Source: Ehretia macrophylla (taxonomy: Eukaryota; Streptophyta; Magnoliopsida; Boraginales; Ehretiaceae). Taken from it: DNA of 64,000 bases. The DNA lies in NCBI GenBank assembly GCA_037974665.1, contig CM075767.1, positions 89,430,644-89,494,643 of the forward strand. The letters run 5' to 3'. A model generated the notes under the pieces. That model worked only from the letters and a program-made list of their open reading frames with translations, was not told the DNA's origin and ran no database searches. Both the position numbers and the translations under genes were made by a program. Below, piece after piece: positions 1-12,759 of this stretch (position 1 is its first letter; each line of letters begins with the position of its first letter).

Positions 1-457
1 GGGCAAGACAATTTCGCTTCACGTGGAGGCTGGGCCTGCAAACCGGGGGCGTAGGGCTTGTGACCAGATCTCCGTCGCTCCGGTGCCCATAACTTTTGAT
101 CCGTAAGGAGTAACACGGTGCACAGCATACCGTTGGAAAGCTCTCCAAGAGCTCAAGGACGGGGGCAGCCAGCTTGCTCGCTTTGCTCTTTTTGGAGTCC
201 AAAATCGAACATTTTCATCAGTTTCGGGCCACTTTTCTAATTTTGCTATGTTTTTCCTTCCCGGATCGTACATCGTGAGCTGTTAAAAGGACAACAGCCT
301 TACTCGCGGACATTAGAGGGCCCTACAAAGCGTCGATATCTCATCTTGTGAGGATGATGGGTTGTCGTTAAGCCCATTCGGCCTTCTGAACGGGCCATCT
401 CTCTAGTCTGGGACTGTGAACCGTTAACACATAAAAGAATTGTGCCATCAACACGAT
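1..457 (+). other. Left-truncated 5S intergenic spacer
   Basis: This is the last ~457 bp of a spacer whose gene lies outside the window. It holds a CACGTG box at 20-25 and the CTAATTTTGCTATG form of the T-rich stretch (about 236-250) instead of the usual CTTATTAAGCTCTG. The TGGGCC cluster at 370-396 is damaged (TCGGCC and CGGGCC). No gene is present. Confidence 0.9.
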
Positions 458-576
458 GGGTGCGATCATACCAGCACTCATGCACCGGATCCCATCAGAA
501 CTCCGAAGTTAAGCGTGCTTGGGCGAGAGTAGTACTAGGATGGGTGACACCCTGGAAAGTCCCCGTGTTGCACCCC
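458..576 (+). rRNA. 5S rRNA, copy 1
   Basis: Differences: A22C, C92A, G99A, T106C. A box, IE and C box are intact. The upstream base at -1 is T rather than the usual C. Confidence 0.97.
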
Positions 577-1133
577 TCTTTTCAATTTTCTTTCCTTCGG
601 TTAGGGTTGCCAAGATACTTTATCCACCACAATTCTATTATCGAATCCCACGGCACCTTGGGCAAGAAAACTTCGCTTCACTTGGAGGCTATGCCCGCAA
701 ACCGAGGGCGTAAGGCTTGTGACCAAGTCTCTGTCGCTCCGGTGCCCATAACTTTTGATCCGTGAGGAGTTACGTGGCGCACAACATACCGTTGGAAAGC
801 TCTCTGAGAGCTCAACGACGGTGGCAGCTAGCTTGTTCGCTGTGCCCTTTTTGGAGCCCAAAATTGAACGTTTTCATCAGTTTCGGGCCACTTTTCTTAT
901 AAAGCTCTTTTTTTTCTCCCGGATAGTACGTCGTGAGCTGTTAAAATGACAAAAATTTTACTCGAGGGGCATTAGAGGGCCCTACAGTGCGTCAATATCA
1001 CGTCTTGCGAGGATGATGCGTTGTTGAAGCGGATGGGTTGTTGTTAAGCCCATTGGGCCTTCTGAATGGGCTATCTCTCCAGGCTGGGACTGTGAACCGT
1101 TAACACAAAAAGGAATTCTACCCCCAACATGAC

Positions 1134-1252
1134 GGGTGCGATCATAATAGCCCTAATGCACCGGATCCCATCAGAACTCCGAAGTTTAGCATGTTTGGGC
1201 GAGAGTAGTACAAGGATGGGTGACCCCCTGGGAAGTCCTCGTGTTGCACCCC
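1134..1252 (+). rRNA. 5S rRNA, copy 2
   Basis: Differences: C14A, C15T, A19C, A54T, G58A, C61T, T79A. Three changes fall in the A box, so transcription is doubtful. The telo-box-like motif after it is changed (TTATGGAT). Confidence 0.96.
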
Positions 1253-1810
1253 CCTTTTCAATTTTTTTTCCTCCGGTTATGGATGCCAAGATACTTTATC
1301 CACCACATTTCTATTATCGAATCCCACGGCACCTTGGGCAGGACAACTTCGCTTCACGTGGAGGCTGGGCCCGCAAACCGAGGGCGTAGGGCTTGTGACC
1401 AGGTCTCCGTTGCTCCGGTGCCCATAACTTTTGATCCGTAAGGAGTTACGCGGTACACAAAAGACCGTTGGAAAGCTCAATGAGAGCTCCACGGCGGGGG
1501 CAGCTAACTTGCTCGCTTTGCCCTTTTTGGAGCCCAAAATCGAACATTTTCATCAGTTTCGGGCCACTTTTCTTATTAAGCTCTGTTTTTCCGTCCCGGA
1601 TCGTACGTCGTGAGCTGTTAAAAGGACGACAACCTCACTCGCGGGACATTAGGGGACCCTACAATGCATCGATATCCCGTCTTGTGAGGATGCTGCGTTG
1701 TTGAAGCAGATGGCTTGTTGTTAAGCCCATTGGGCCTTCTAAATGGGCCAGCTCCCTAGGCTGGGACTGTGAACCGTTAACACAAAAAGGAATTCTACCC
1801 CCAACAAGAC

Positions 1811-1929
1811 GTGTGCGATCATAATAGCACTAATGCATCGGATCCCATCAGAACTCCGAAGTTAAGCGTGCTTGGGCGAGAGTAGTACTAGGATGGGTGA
1901 CCCTTTGCGAAGTCCTCGTGTTGCACCCC
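1811..1929 (+). rRNA. 5S rRNA, copy 3
   Basis: Differences: G2T, C14A, C15T, C28T, C94T, C95T, G98C. Internal promoter intact. Shares C14A/C15T with copies 2 and 10. Downstream TTACGGTT replaces TTAGGGTT. Confidence 0.96.
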
Positions 1930-2487
1930 CCTTTTTAATTTTTTTTCCTCCGGTTACGGTTGCCAAGATACTTTATCCACCACATTTCTATTATCGAATG
2001 CCACGGCACCTTGGGCAAGATAACTTCGCTACACGTGGAGGCTAGGCCTGCAAACCGAGGGCGTAGGGCTTGTGACCAGGTCTCCGTCGCTCCGGTGCCC
2101 ATAACTTTTGATCCGTAAGGAGTTACGCGGCACACAAAAGACCGTTGGAAATCTCTCTAAGAGCTCTACAACGGGGGCAGCTAACTTGCTCGCTTTTCCC
2201 TTTTTGGAGCCCAAAATCGAATATTTTCATCAGTTTCGGGCCACTTTTCTGATTAAGCTCTGTTTTTTCGTCCCGGATCGTAGGTCGTGAGCTGTTAAAA
2301 GGACGACAACATTACTCGCGGGACATTAGAGGGCCCCACAATGCATCGATATCACGTCTTGTGAGGATGATGCGTTGTTGAAGCAGATAGGTTGTTGTTA
2401 AGCCCATTGGGCCTTTTGAATGGGCCAGCTCCCTAGGCTGGGACTGTGAACCGTTAACACAAAAAGGAATTTTACCCCCAACATGAC

Positions 2488-2606
2488 GGGTGCGATCATA
2501 CCAGCACTAATGCACCGGATCCCATCAAAACTCCGAAGTTAAGCGTGCTTGAGCGAGAGTAGTACTAGGATGGGTGACCCCCTGGGAAGTGCTCGTGTTG
2601 CACTCC
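2488..2606 (+). rRNA. 5S rRNA, copy 4
   Basis: Differences: G41A, G65A, C104G, C117T. Internal promoter boxes intact. Confidence 0.97.
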
Positions 2607-3163
2607 CCTTTTCAATTTTTTTTCCGCCGGTTAGGGTTGGCTAGTTACTTTATCCACGAAATTTCTATTGTCGAATCCCACGGCACCTTGGGCAAGACAA
2701 CTTCGCTTCACGTGGAGGCTGGGCCCACAAACCGAGGGCGTAGGGCTTGTAACCAGGTCTCCGTCGCTCTGGTGCCCACAACTTTTGATCCATAAGGAGT
2801 TATGCGGCGCACAACATACCGTTGGAAAGCTCTCCGAGAGCTCTACGACTGGGGCAGCAAGCTTGCTTGCTATGCCCTTTTTGGAGCCCAAAATAGAACA
2901 TTTCCATCAGTTTCAGGCCACTTTTCTTATTAAGCTCTATTTTTCTGTCTCGGATCGTACTTCATGAACTGTTAAAAGGACGACAACCTTATTCTAGGGA
3001 CATTAGAGAGCCCTACAATGTGATGATATCACGTCTTGCGAGGATACTGCGTTGTTGAAGCGGATGGGTTGTTGTTAAGCCCATTGGGCCTTCTGAATGG
3101 CCATCTCTCTTGGCTGGGACTTTGAACCTTTAACACAAAAAGGAATTCTACACCCAACATGAT

Positions 3164-3284
3164 GGGTACGATCATACCAGCACTAATGCTCCGGATCCTA
3201 TCAGAACTCCGAAGTTAATCGTGCTTGGGCGTGAGTAGTACTAGGATGGGTGTCCCCTTGGAAAAAATCCTTGTGTTGTACCCC
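3164..3284 (+). rRNA. 5S rRNA, copy 5, degenerate 3' part
   Basis: 121 nt. Differences: G5A, A27T, C36T, G56T (A box), A69T (IE), A90T (C box), then a scrambled 91-115 stretch with a net 2-bp insertion and an A-run (GGAAAAAATCC). Probably a pseudogene copy. Shares A27T and C36T with copy 8. Confidence 0.9.
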
Positions 3285-3843
3285 ACTTTTCAATTTTTTT
3301 CCTCCGGTTATGGTTGCCAAGATGCTTTATCCACCACATTTATATTACCGAATCCCACGGCACATTGGGCAAGACAACTTCGGTTCACGTAGAGGCTGGG
3401 CCCGCAAACAGAGGTCGTGGGGCTTGTGACCAAGTCTCTGTCGCTCCGGTGCCCATAACTTTTGATCCGTAAGGAGTTATGCGGTGCACAGCATACCGTT
3501 GGAAAGCTCTCTGAGAGCTCTATGACGGGGGCAGCAAGCTTACTCGGCTATGCCCATTTTTAGAGCCCAAAATCAAACGTTTTCATCAGTTTCGCGCCAC
3601 TTTTCTTATTAAGCTCTATTTTTCCGTCCCGGATCGTACGTCGTGAGCTGTCAAAAGGATGGCAATTTTACTCGAGGGACATTAGAGGTCCCTACAAAGC
3701 ATCGATATCATGTCTTGCGAGGATGCTGCGTTGTTGAAGCGGATGGGTTGTTGTTAAGCCCATTGGGCCTTCTGAATGGGCCATCTCTCCAGGCTGGGAT
3801 TGTGAACCGTTAACACAAAAAGGAATTCTACCCCCAACATGAT

Positions 3844-3962
3844 GGGTGCGATCATAACAGCACTAATGCACCGGATCCCATCAAAACTCCGCAGTTAAGC
3901 GTGCTTGGGCGAGAGTAGTACAAGGATGGGTGACCCCCTGGGAAGTCCTCGTATTGCACCAC
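3844..3962 (+). rRNA. 5S rRNA, copy 6
   Basis: Differences: C14A, G41A, A49C, T79A, G110A, C118A. Boxes intact, though A49C and T79A flank them. Telo-like motif lost downstream (TTATGGTT). Confidence 0.96.
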
Positions 3963-4521
3963 CCTTTTCAATTTTTTTTTTCTCCGGTTATGGTTGCCAA
4001 GATACTTTATCCACCACATTTCTATTATCGAATCCCACGGCACCTTGGGCAAGACAACTTCGCTTCACGTGGAGGCTGGGCCCGCAAACTGAGGGCGTAG
4101 GACTTGTGACGAGGTCTCCGTAGCTCCGGTGCCCATAACTTTTGATCCCTAAAGAGTTACGCGGCGCACAGCATACCGTTGGAAAGCTCTCTGAGAGCTG
4201 TACGACGGGGGTAGCTAACTTGCTCGCTTTGCCCTTTTTGGAGCCCAAAATCGAACGTTTTCCTCAGTTTCCGGCCACTTTTCATATTGAACTCTATTTT
4301 TCCGTCCCGGATCGTACGTCTTGAGCTATTAAAATGACGACAACCATACTCGAGTGACATTACAGGGCCCTACAATGCATCGAAATCACGTCTTGTGAGG
4401 ATGCTGCGTTGTTCAAGTAGATGGGTTGTTGTTAAGCCCATTGGGCCTTCTGAATGGGCCAGCTCCCTAGGCTGGGACTGTTAACCGTTAACACAAAAAG
4501 GAATTCTACCCCCAACATGAC

Positions 4522-4640
4522 GGGTGCGATCATACCAGCACTAATGTACCGGATCCCATCAGAACTCCGAAGTTAAGCGTGCTTCGGAGAGAGTAGTCCT
4601 AGCATGGGTGTCCCCCTGGGAAGCCGTCGTGTTGCCCTCT
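4522..4640 (+). rRNA. 5S rRNA, copy 7, degenerate
   Basis: Differences: C26T, G64C, C67A, A77C, G82C, A90T, T103C, C105G, A115C, C117T, C119T. All three promoter boxes are hit and the 3' strand of helix I is broken. Likely inactive. Confidence 0.92.
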
Positions 4641-5198
4641 TTTTTTCAATTTTTTTTCCTCCAGTTAGCGTTGCCAAGCTACTTTATCCACCACATTTCT
4701 ATTATCGAATCCCACGGCACCTTGGGCAAGACAGCTTCGCTTCACGTGGAGGCTGGGCCCGCAAACCAACGGCGTAGTGCTTGTAACCAGGTCTCTGTTG
4801 CTCCGGTGCCCATAACTTTTTATCCATAAGGAGTTATGCGGCGCACAACATACCGTTTAAAAGATCTCTGAGAGCTCTACGACTGGGGCAGCAAGAATGC
4901 TTGCTGTGCCCTTTTTGGAGCCCAAAATCGAACATTTTCTTCAGTTTCAGGCCACTTTTCTTATTAAGCTCTATTTTTCCGTCCCGGATCGTACGACGTG
5001 AATTGTTAAAAGGACGACAACCTTATTCTCGGGACATTAGAGGGCCCTACAATGCGACGAGATCACGGGTTGCGAGGAGGCTGCGTTGTTGAAGCGGATA
5101 GGCTGTTGTTAAGCCCATTGGGCCTTCTGAATGGACCATCTCTCTTGGCTGGGACTGTGAACCTTTAACACAAAAAGGAATTCTACCCCCAACATGAC

Positions 5199-5317
5199 GG
5201 GTGCAATCATACCAGCACTAATGCTCCGGATCCTATCAGAACTCCGAAGTTAAGCGTGCTTGGGCGAGAGTAGTACTAGGATGGGTGACCCCCTTGGAAG
5301 TCCTCGTGTTGATCCCC
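5199..5317 (+). rRNA. 5S rRNA, copy 8
   Basis: Differences: G7A, A27T, C36T, G97T, C114A, A115T. Boxes intact; the terminal helix is weakened at 114-115. The next spacer has the CTAATTTTGCTCTG form of the T-rich stretch (about 5636-5649). Confidence 0.95.
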
Positions 5318-5873
5318 CCTTATCAATTTTTTTCCTCCGGTTATGGTTGCCAAGATACTTTATCCACCACATTTCTATTATCGAATCCCACGGCACCTTG
5401 GGCAAGATAACTTCTCTTCACGTGGAGGCTGGGCCCGTAAACCGAGGGCGTAGGGCTTATGACCAGGTCTCTGTCGCTCCGGTGCTCATAAATTTTTATC
5501 CGTAAGGAGTTACGCGGCACACAGCATACCGTTGGAAAGCTCTCTGAGAGCTCTACGACGGGGGTAGCTAGCTTGCTTTATGTGTCCTTTTTGGTGTCCA
5601 AAATCGAACATTTTCATCAGTTTTAGGCGACTTTTCTAATTTTGCTCTGTTTTTCTTTCCCGGATCGTAAATCGTGAGCTGTTAAAAGGACGACAACCAT
5701 ACTCGCGGGACATTAGAGGGCCCTACAATGCATCGATATCACCTCTTGCGAGGATGCTGCGTTGTTGAAGCGGATGGGTTGTTGTTAAGCCCATTGGGCC
5801 TTCTGAATGGCCATCTCTCCAGGCTGGGACTGTGAACCGTTAACACAAAAACGAATTCTACCCCCAACATGAC

Positions 5874-5992
5874 GGGTGCGATCATAACAGCACTAATGCA
5901 CCGGATCCCATCAGAACTCCAAAGTTAAGCGTGCTTGGGCGAGAGTAGTACTAGGATTGGTGACCCCCTGGGAAGTCCTCGTGTTGCACCCT
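5874..5992 (+). rRNA. 5S rRNA, copy 9
   Basis: Differences: C14A, G48A, G85T (C box), C119T. Telo-like motif lost downstream. Confidence 0.96.
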
Positions 5993-6549
5993 CTCTTCAA
6001 TTTTTTTTCCTCCGGTTATGGTTTCCAAGATACTTTATCCACCACATTTCTATTATCAAATCCCACGGAACCTTGGGCAAGACAACTTCGCTTCACGTAA
6101 AGGCGGGGCCCGTAAACCCAGGGCGTAGGGCTTGTGACCAAGTCTCTGTCGCTCCGGTGCCCACAACTTTTGATCCGAAAGGAGTTACGCGGAACACAGC
6201 ATACCGTTGGAAAGCTCTCTGAGAGCTCTACGATGGGGGCAGCTAGCTTGCTCGTTTTGCCCTATTTGGTGCCCAAAATCGAACGTTTTCATCAGTTTCA
6301 GGCCACTTTTCTTATTAAGCTCTGTTTTTCCGTCCCGGATTGTACGTCGTGAGCTGTTAAAAGGATGACAATTTTACTAGCGGGACATTAGAGGGCCCTA
6401 CAATGCGTCGATATCACGTCTTGCGAGGATGCGGCGTTGTTGAAGCGGATGGGTTGTTGTTAAGCCCATTGGGCCTTCTGAATGGGCCATCTCTCTAGGC
6501 TGGGACTGTGAACCGTTAACACAAAAATGAATTCTACCCCCAACATGAT

Positions 6550-6668
6550 GGGTGCGATCATAATAGCACCAATGCACCGGATCCCATCAGAACTACAAAG
6601 TTAAGCGTGCTTGGGCGAGAGTAGTACTAGGATGGTTGACCCCCTTGGAAGTCCTCGTGTTGCACCCC
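6550..6668 (+). rRNA. 5S rRNA, copy 10
   Basis: Differences: C14A, C15T, T21C, C46A, G48A, G87T (C box), G97T. The next spacer again has the CTAATTTTGCTATG variant (about 6986-7000). Confidence 0.96.
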
Positions 6669-7226
6669 CCTGTTCAATTTATTGTCCTCCGGTTAGGGTT
6701 GCAAAGATACTTTATCCACCACATTTCTATTATCGAATCCCCCGGCACCTTGGGCGTGACAACTTCGCTTCACGTGGAGGCTGGTCCCGCAAACCGTGGG
6801 CATAGGCTTGTGACTAGGTCTCCGTCGCTCCGGTGTCCATAACTTTTGATCCGTAAGAAGTAACATGGCACACAGCATACCGTTGGAAAGCTCTCCGAGA
6901 GCTCTACAACGGGGGCAGCCAGCTTGCTCGTTGGGCCCTTTTTTGGAGCTCAAAATTGAACGTTTTCATTTATTTCGGACCACTTTTCTAATTTTGCTAT
7001 GTTTTTCCTTCCCGGATCGTACATCGTGTGCTGTTAAAATGATGACAACCTTACTCGCGGGACATTAGAGGGCTCTACAATGCGTTGATATCACGTCTTG
7101 CGAAGATGCTGCGTTATTGAAGCGGATGGGTTGTTGTTAAGCCCATTGGGCCTTCTGAATGGGGCATCTCTCTAGGCTGGGACTGTGAACCTTTAACACA
7201 AAAAGGAATTCTACCCCCAAAATGAT

Positions 7227-7345
7227 AGGTGCGATCATACCAGAACTAATGCTCCGGATCCCATAAGAACTCCGAAGTTAACCGTGCTTGGGCGAGAGTA
7301 GTACTAGGATGGGTGACCCCCTGGGAAGTCCTCGTGTTGCACCCC
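7227..7345 (+). rRNA. 5S rRNA, copy 11
   Basis: Differences: G1A, C18A, A27T, C39A, G56C (A box). Confidence 0.96.
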
Positions 7346-7903
7346 CCTTTTCAATTTTTTTTTCTCCGGTTAGGGTTGCCAAGATATTTTATCCACCACA
7401 TTTCTATTATCGAATCCCACGGCACCTTGGGCAAGACAACTTCGCTTCACGTAGAGGCTAGGCCAGCAAACCAAGGGCTTAGGGCTTGTGACCAGGTCTC
7501 CGTCGCTCCGGTGCCGGTAACTTTTGATCCGTAAGGTATAACGCGGCGCACAACATACCGTTGGAAAGCTCTCCGAGAGCTCTACGACGGGGGCAACAAG
7601 CTTGTTTGTTGTGCACTTTTTGGAGCCCAAAATCGAACGTTTTCATCAATTTTGGTCCACTTTTCATATTAAGCTCTGTTTTTCCGTCCTGGATCGTACG
7701 TCGTGAGCTATTAAAAGGATGACAACCTTACTCGCGGGACATTAAAGGGCGCTACAATACGTCGATATCACGTCTTACGAAGATACTGCGTTGTTAAAGT
7801 GGATGGGTTGTTGTTAAGCCCATTGGGCCTTTTGAATGGGCAATCTCTCTAGGCTGGGACTGTGAACCGTTAACACATAAAGGAATTCTGCCATCAACAT
7901 GAC

Positions 7904-8022
7904 GGGTGCGATCATACCAGCACTAATGCACCGGATCCCATCAGAACTCTGAAGTTTAGCGTGCTTGGGCGAGAGTAGTACTAGGATGGGTGACCCCCAG
8001 GGAAGTCCTCGTGTTGCACCCC
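7904..8022 (+). rRNA. 5S rRNA, copy 12
   Basis: Differences: C47T, A54T (A box), T96A. Leader reads CATAAAGGAATTCTGCCATC instead of the usual CAAAAAGGAATTCTACCCCC, a leader variant also found at copies 1, 27, 28 and 79. Confidence 0.97.
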
Positions 8023-8579
8023 CCTTTTCAATTTTTTTTCCTCCGGTTAGGGTTGCCAAGATACTTTATCCACCACATTTCTATTATCCAATCCCACAGC
8101 ACCTTGGGCAAAACAACTTCGCTTCACGTGGAGGCTGGGCCCACAAACCGAGGGCGTAGGGCTTGTGACCAAGTCTCTGTCGCTCTGGAGCCCATAACTT
8201 TTGATTCGTAAGGAGTTACGCGGTGCACAGCATACCGTTGGAAACTATCCGAGAGATCTACGACAGGCGCAGCCAGCTTGCTTGTTGTGCTCTTTTTGGA
8301 GCCCAAAATCGAACGTTTTCATCAGTTTCGGGCCACTTTTCTTATTAAGATCTGTTTTTCCGTCCCGGATTGTACGCCGTGAACTGTTAAAAGGATGACA
8401 ACCTTCTTCTAGGCACATTAGAGGGCCCTACAATGCGTCGATATCACGTCTTGCGAGGATGCTGCGTTGTTAAAGCGGATGGGTTGTTGTAAAGCCCATT
8501 GGGTCTTCTGAATGGACCATCTCTCTTGGCTGGGACTGTGAACCGTTAACACAAAAAGAAATTCTACCCCCATGACAAC

Positions 8580-8698
8580 GGGTGCGATCATACCAGCACT
8601 AATGAATTGGATCCCATCAGAACTCCGAAGTTAAGGATGCTTAGGCGAGAGTAGTCCTAAGATGGGTGACCCCCTGGGAAGTCCTCGTGTTGCACCTC
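8580..8698 (+). rRNA. 5S rRNA, copy 13
   Basis: Differences: C26A, C28T, C29T, C57G, G58A, G64A, A77C, G81A, C118T. The A box has three changes and the C box one; likely inactive. Confidence 0.94.
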
Positions 8699-9255
8699 CC
8701 TTTTCAATTTTTTTTCCTTCGGTTAGGGTTGCCAAGATACTTTATCCACCACAATTCTATTATCGAATCCCACGGCACCTTGGGCAAGACAACTTCGCTT
8801 CACTTGGAGGCTGGGCCCACAAACCGAGGGCGTAGGGCTGGTGACCAAGTCTCTGTCGCTCCAGTGCCCATAACTTTTGATTAGTAAGGAGTTACGCGGT
8901 GCACAGCATACCGTTGGAAAGCTCTCAGAGAGCTCTACGATGGGCACAGTAACATGCTCGCTGTGCCCTTTTTGGAGTGAAAAATCGAACGTTTTCATCA
9001 GTTTCGGGCCACTTTTCCTATTAAGCTCTGTTTTTCTGTCCTGGATCGTACATCATGAGCTGTTAAAAGGACGAAAACCCTACTCGTGTGACATTAGAGG
9101 GCTCTACATTGCGTCGATATCACGTCTTGTGTGGATGCTGCGTTGTTGAAGCGGATGGGTTGTTGTTAAGCCCATTGGGCCTTCTTAATGGGCCATCTCT
9201 CTAGGCTGGGACTGTGAACCGTTAAAACAAAAAGGAATTCTACCCCCAACATGAC

Positions 9256-9374
9256 GGGTATGATAATACCAGCACTAATGCACCGGATCCCATCAGAACA
9301 CCGAAGTTAAGCGTGCTTTGGCAAGAGTAGTACTAGGATGGGTGACCCCTTGGGAAGTCCTCGTGTTGCACCCC
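9256..9374 (+). rRNA. 5S rRNA, copy 14
   Basis: Differences: G5A, C6T, C10A, T45A, G64T (A box), G68A (IE), C95T. Confidence 0.95.
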
Positions 9375-9931
9375 CCTTTTCAATTTTTTTTCCTCCGGTT
9401 AGAGTTGCCAATATGCTTTATCCATCACATTTCTATTACCGAATCCCACGGCCACTTGGGCAAGACCACTTCGCTTCAGTAGAGGCGGGGCCCGCAAACC
9501 GAGGGCGTGGGGCTTGTGACCAAGTCTCCATCGCTCCGGTGCCCATAACTTTTGATACGTAAAGAGTTTCTCGGCACACAACATACCGTTGAAAAGCTCT
9601 CCGAGAGCTCTACGATGTGGACAGCAAGCCTGCTTGCTGCGCCCTTTTTGGAGCCCAAAATCGAATGTTTTCATTAGTTTCGGACCACTTTTCTTATTAA
9701 GCTCTGTTTTTCCGTCCCGGATCATACATCGTGAACTGTTAAAAGGACAACAACCTTACTGGCGACACATTCGCGGGCTCTACATTGCGTCGATATCACG
9801 TCTTTCGAGGATGCTGCAATGTTGAAGGGGATGGGTTGTTGTTAAGCCCATTGGGCCTTCTGAATGGGCCATCTCTCTAGGCTGGGACTGTAAACCTTTA
9901 ACACAAAAAGGAATTCTACCCCCAACATGAC

Positions 9932-10050
9932 GGGAGCGATCAGACCAGCACTAATGCACCGGATCCCATCAGAACAACGAAGTTAATCGTGATTGGGCTA
10001 GAGTAGTACTAGGATGGGTAACCACTTGGGAAGTCCTCGTGTTGCACCAC
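9932..10050 (+). rRNA. 5S rRNA, copy 15
   Basis: Differences: T4A, T12G, T45A, C46A, G56T, C61A, G68T, G89A, C93A, C95T, C118A. All three boxes are hit. Confidence 0.94.
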
Positions 10051-10608
10051 CCTTTTCAATTTTTTTTCCTCCGGTTAGGGTTGCCGAGCTACTTTATCCA
10101 CCACATTTCGATTATCGAATCCCACAGCACCTTGGGCAAGACAACTTCACTTCACGTAGAGGCTGGTCCAGCAAACCGAGGGCGTAGGGCTTGTGACCAG
10201 GTCTCCGTCGCTCCGGTGCCCATAACTTTTGATCCATAAGGAGTTACGTGGCGCACAGCGTACCATTGCAAAGCTCTCCGAGAGCTCTACAACGGGGGCA
10301 GCCAGCTTGCTTGCTGTGCCCCTTTTGGAGGCCAAAATTGAACATTTTCATCAGTTTCGTGCCACTTTTCTTATTAAGATCTGTTTTTTCGCCCCGGATC
10401 GTACGTCGTGAGCTGTTAAAAGGACGACAACCTTACTCGCGGGACATTAGAGGGCCCTACAATGCGTCGATATCACGTCTTGCGAGGATGCTGCGTTGTT
10501 GAAGTGGATGGGATGTTGTTAAGCCCATTGGGACTTCTGAATGGGCCATCTCTCTAGGCTGGGACTGTGAACCGTTAACACAAAAATGAATTCTACCCCC
10601 AACATGAC

Positions 10609-10727
10609 GGGTGCGATCATACCAGCACTAATGCACCGGATCCCATCAGAACACCAAAGTTAAGCATGCTTCGGCGAGAGTAGTACTAGGATGGGTGACC
10701 CCCTGGGAAGTCCTCGTATTCCACCCC
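10609..10727 (+). rRNA. 5S rRNA, copy 16
   Basis: Differences: T45A, G48A, G58A and G64C (A box), G110A, G113C. Confidence 0.96.
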
Positions 10728-11285
10728 CCTTTTCAATTTTTTTTCCTCCTGTTAGGGTTGCCAATATACTTTATCCACCACATGTCTATTATCGAATCCC
10801 ACGGCACCTTGGGCAAGACAACTTCGCTTCACGTGGAGGCTGGGCCAGCAAACCGAGGGCGTAGGGCTTGTGACCAAGTTTCCGACGCTACGGTGCCCAT
10901 AACTTTTGATCCATAAGGATTTACGCGGCACACAGCATACCGTTGGAAGGCTCTTCGAGAGCTCTACGACAGGGGCAGCAAGTTTGCTTGCTGCTCCCTG
11001 TTTGGAGCCCAAAATCGAATGTTTTCATTAGTTTCGTGCCACTTTTCTTATTAAGCTCTGTTTTTCCATCCCTGATCGTACGTCGTGAACTGTTAAAAGG
11101 ACAACAACCTTGCTCGCGACACATTCGAGAGCTCTACATTGCGTCGATATCACGTCTTTCGAGGATGCTGCATTGTTGAAGTGGATGGGTTGTTGTTAAG
11201 CCCATTGGGCCTTCTGAATGGGCCATCTCTCTAGGCTGGGACTGTGAACCGTTAACACAAAAAGGAATTCTACCCCCACCATGAC

Positions 11286-11404
11286 CGGTGCGATCATACC
11301 AGCACTAATGCACCGGATCCCATCAGAACTCCGAAGTTAAGCGTGCTTGGGCGATAGTAGTACTAGGATGGGTGACCCCATGGGAAGTCCTCATGTTGCA
11401 CCCC
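11286..11404 (+). rRNA. 5S rRNA, copy 17
   Basis: Differences: G1C, G70T (IE), C95A, G108A. Confidence 0.97.
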
Positions 11405-11962
11405 CCTTTTCAATTTTTTTTCCTCCGGTTAGGGTTACCAAGATACTTTATCCACCACATTTCTATTATTGAATCCCATGGCACCTTGGGCAAGACAACT
11501 TCGCTTCACGTGGAGGCTGGGCCAGCAAACCGAGGGCGTAGGGCTTGTGACCAAGTCTCCGTCGCTCCGGTGCCCATAACTTTTGATCCGTAAGGAGTTA
11601 CGCGGCACACAGCATACCGTTGGAAAGCTCTCCGAGAGCTCTACGACAGGGGGAGCAAGCTTGCTTGCTGTGCCCTTTTTGGAGCCCAAAATCAAAACTT
11701 TTCATTAGTTTCGGTCCACTTTTCTTATTAATCTCTGTTTTTCCGTCCCGGATCATACGTCATGAATTGTTAAAAGGACAACAACCTTACTCGCGACACA
11801 TTCAAGGGCTCTACATTGCATCGATATCACGTCTTTCGAGGATGCTGCATTGTTGAAGCGGATGGGTTGTTGTTAAGCCCATTGGGCCTTCTGAATGGGC
11901 CATCTCTCTATGTTGGGACTGTGAACCGTTAACACAAAAAGGAATTCTACCCCTACCATGAC

Positions 11963-12081
11963 GGGTGCGATCATAGCAGCACTAATGAACCGGATCCCAT
12001 CAGAACTCCGAAGTTAAGCGTTCTTGGGCGAGAGTAGTACTAGTATGGGTGACCCCCTGGGAAGTCCTCGTGTTGCACCCC
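11963..12081 (+). rRNA. 5S rRNA, copy 18
   Basis: Differences: C14G, C26A, G60T (A box), G82T (C box). Confidence 0.96.
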
Positions 12082-12640
12082 TTTTTTCAATTTTTTTTCC
12101 TCTGGTTAGGGTTACCAAAATACTTTATCCACCACATTTCTATTATTGAATCCCATGGCACCTTGGGCAAGACAACTTCGCTTCACGTGGAGGCTGGGCC
12201 CGAAAACCGAGAGCGTAGGGCTTGTGTACAGGTCTCCGTCGCTCCGGTGCCCATAACTTTTGATCCGTAAGGAGTAACGCGGTGTACAGTATACCGTTGG
12301 AAAGCTCTTCGAGAGCTCTACGACGAACGCAGCAAGCTTGCTCACTGTGACCTTTTTGGAGCCCAAAATTGAACGTTCTCATCAGTTTCGGGCCACTTTT
12401 CTTATTAAGCTCTATTTTTCCGTTCCCGGAGCGTACGTCGTGGGCTGTTAAAAGGACGACAACCTTACTCGCCGGTCATTAGAGGGCCCTACAATGCGTC
12501 GATATCACGTCTTGCGAGGATGCTGCGTTGTTGAAGCGGATGGGTTGTTGTTAAGCCCATTGGACATTCTGAATAGGCTATCTCTCTAGGCTGGGACAGT
12601 GAACCGTTAACACAAAAAGGAATTCTACCCCCACCATGAC

Positions 12641-12759
12641 GGGTGAGATAATACCAGCACTAATGCACCGGATCCCATCAGAACTCCGAAGTTAAGCGTG
12701 CTTGGGCGCGAGTAGTACTAGGATGGGTGACCCCCTAGGAAGTCCTCGTGTTGTACCCC
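12641..12759 (+). rRNA. 5S rRNA, copy 19
   Basis: Differences: C6A, C10A, A69C (IE), G97A, C114T. Confidence 0.96.

Noticed and set aside
3164-3284. Calling copies 5, 7, 50 and others separate pseudogene features
   Set aside because: They are clearly damaged, but without expression data the line between a weak gene and a pseudogene is arbitrary; damage is recorded in each rRNA entry instead.
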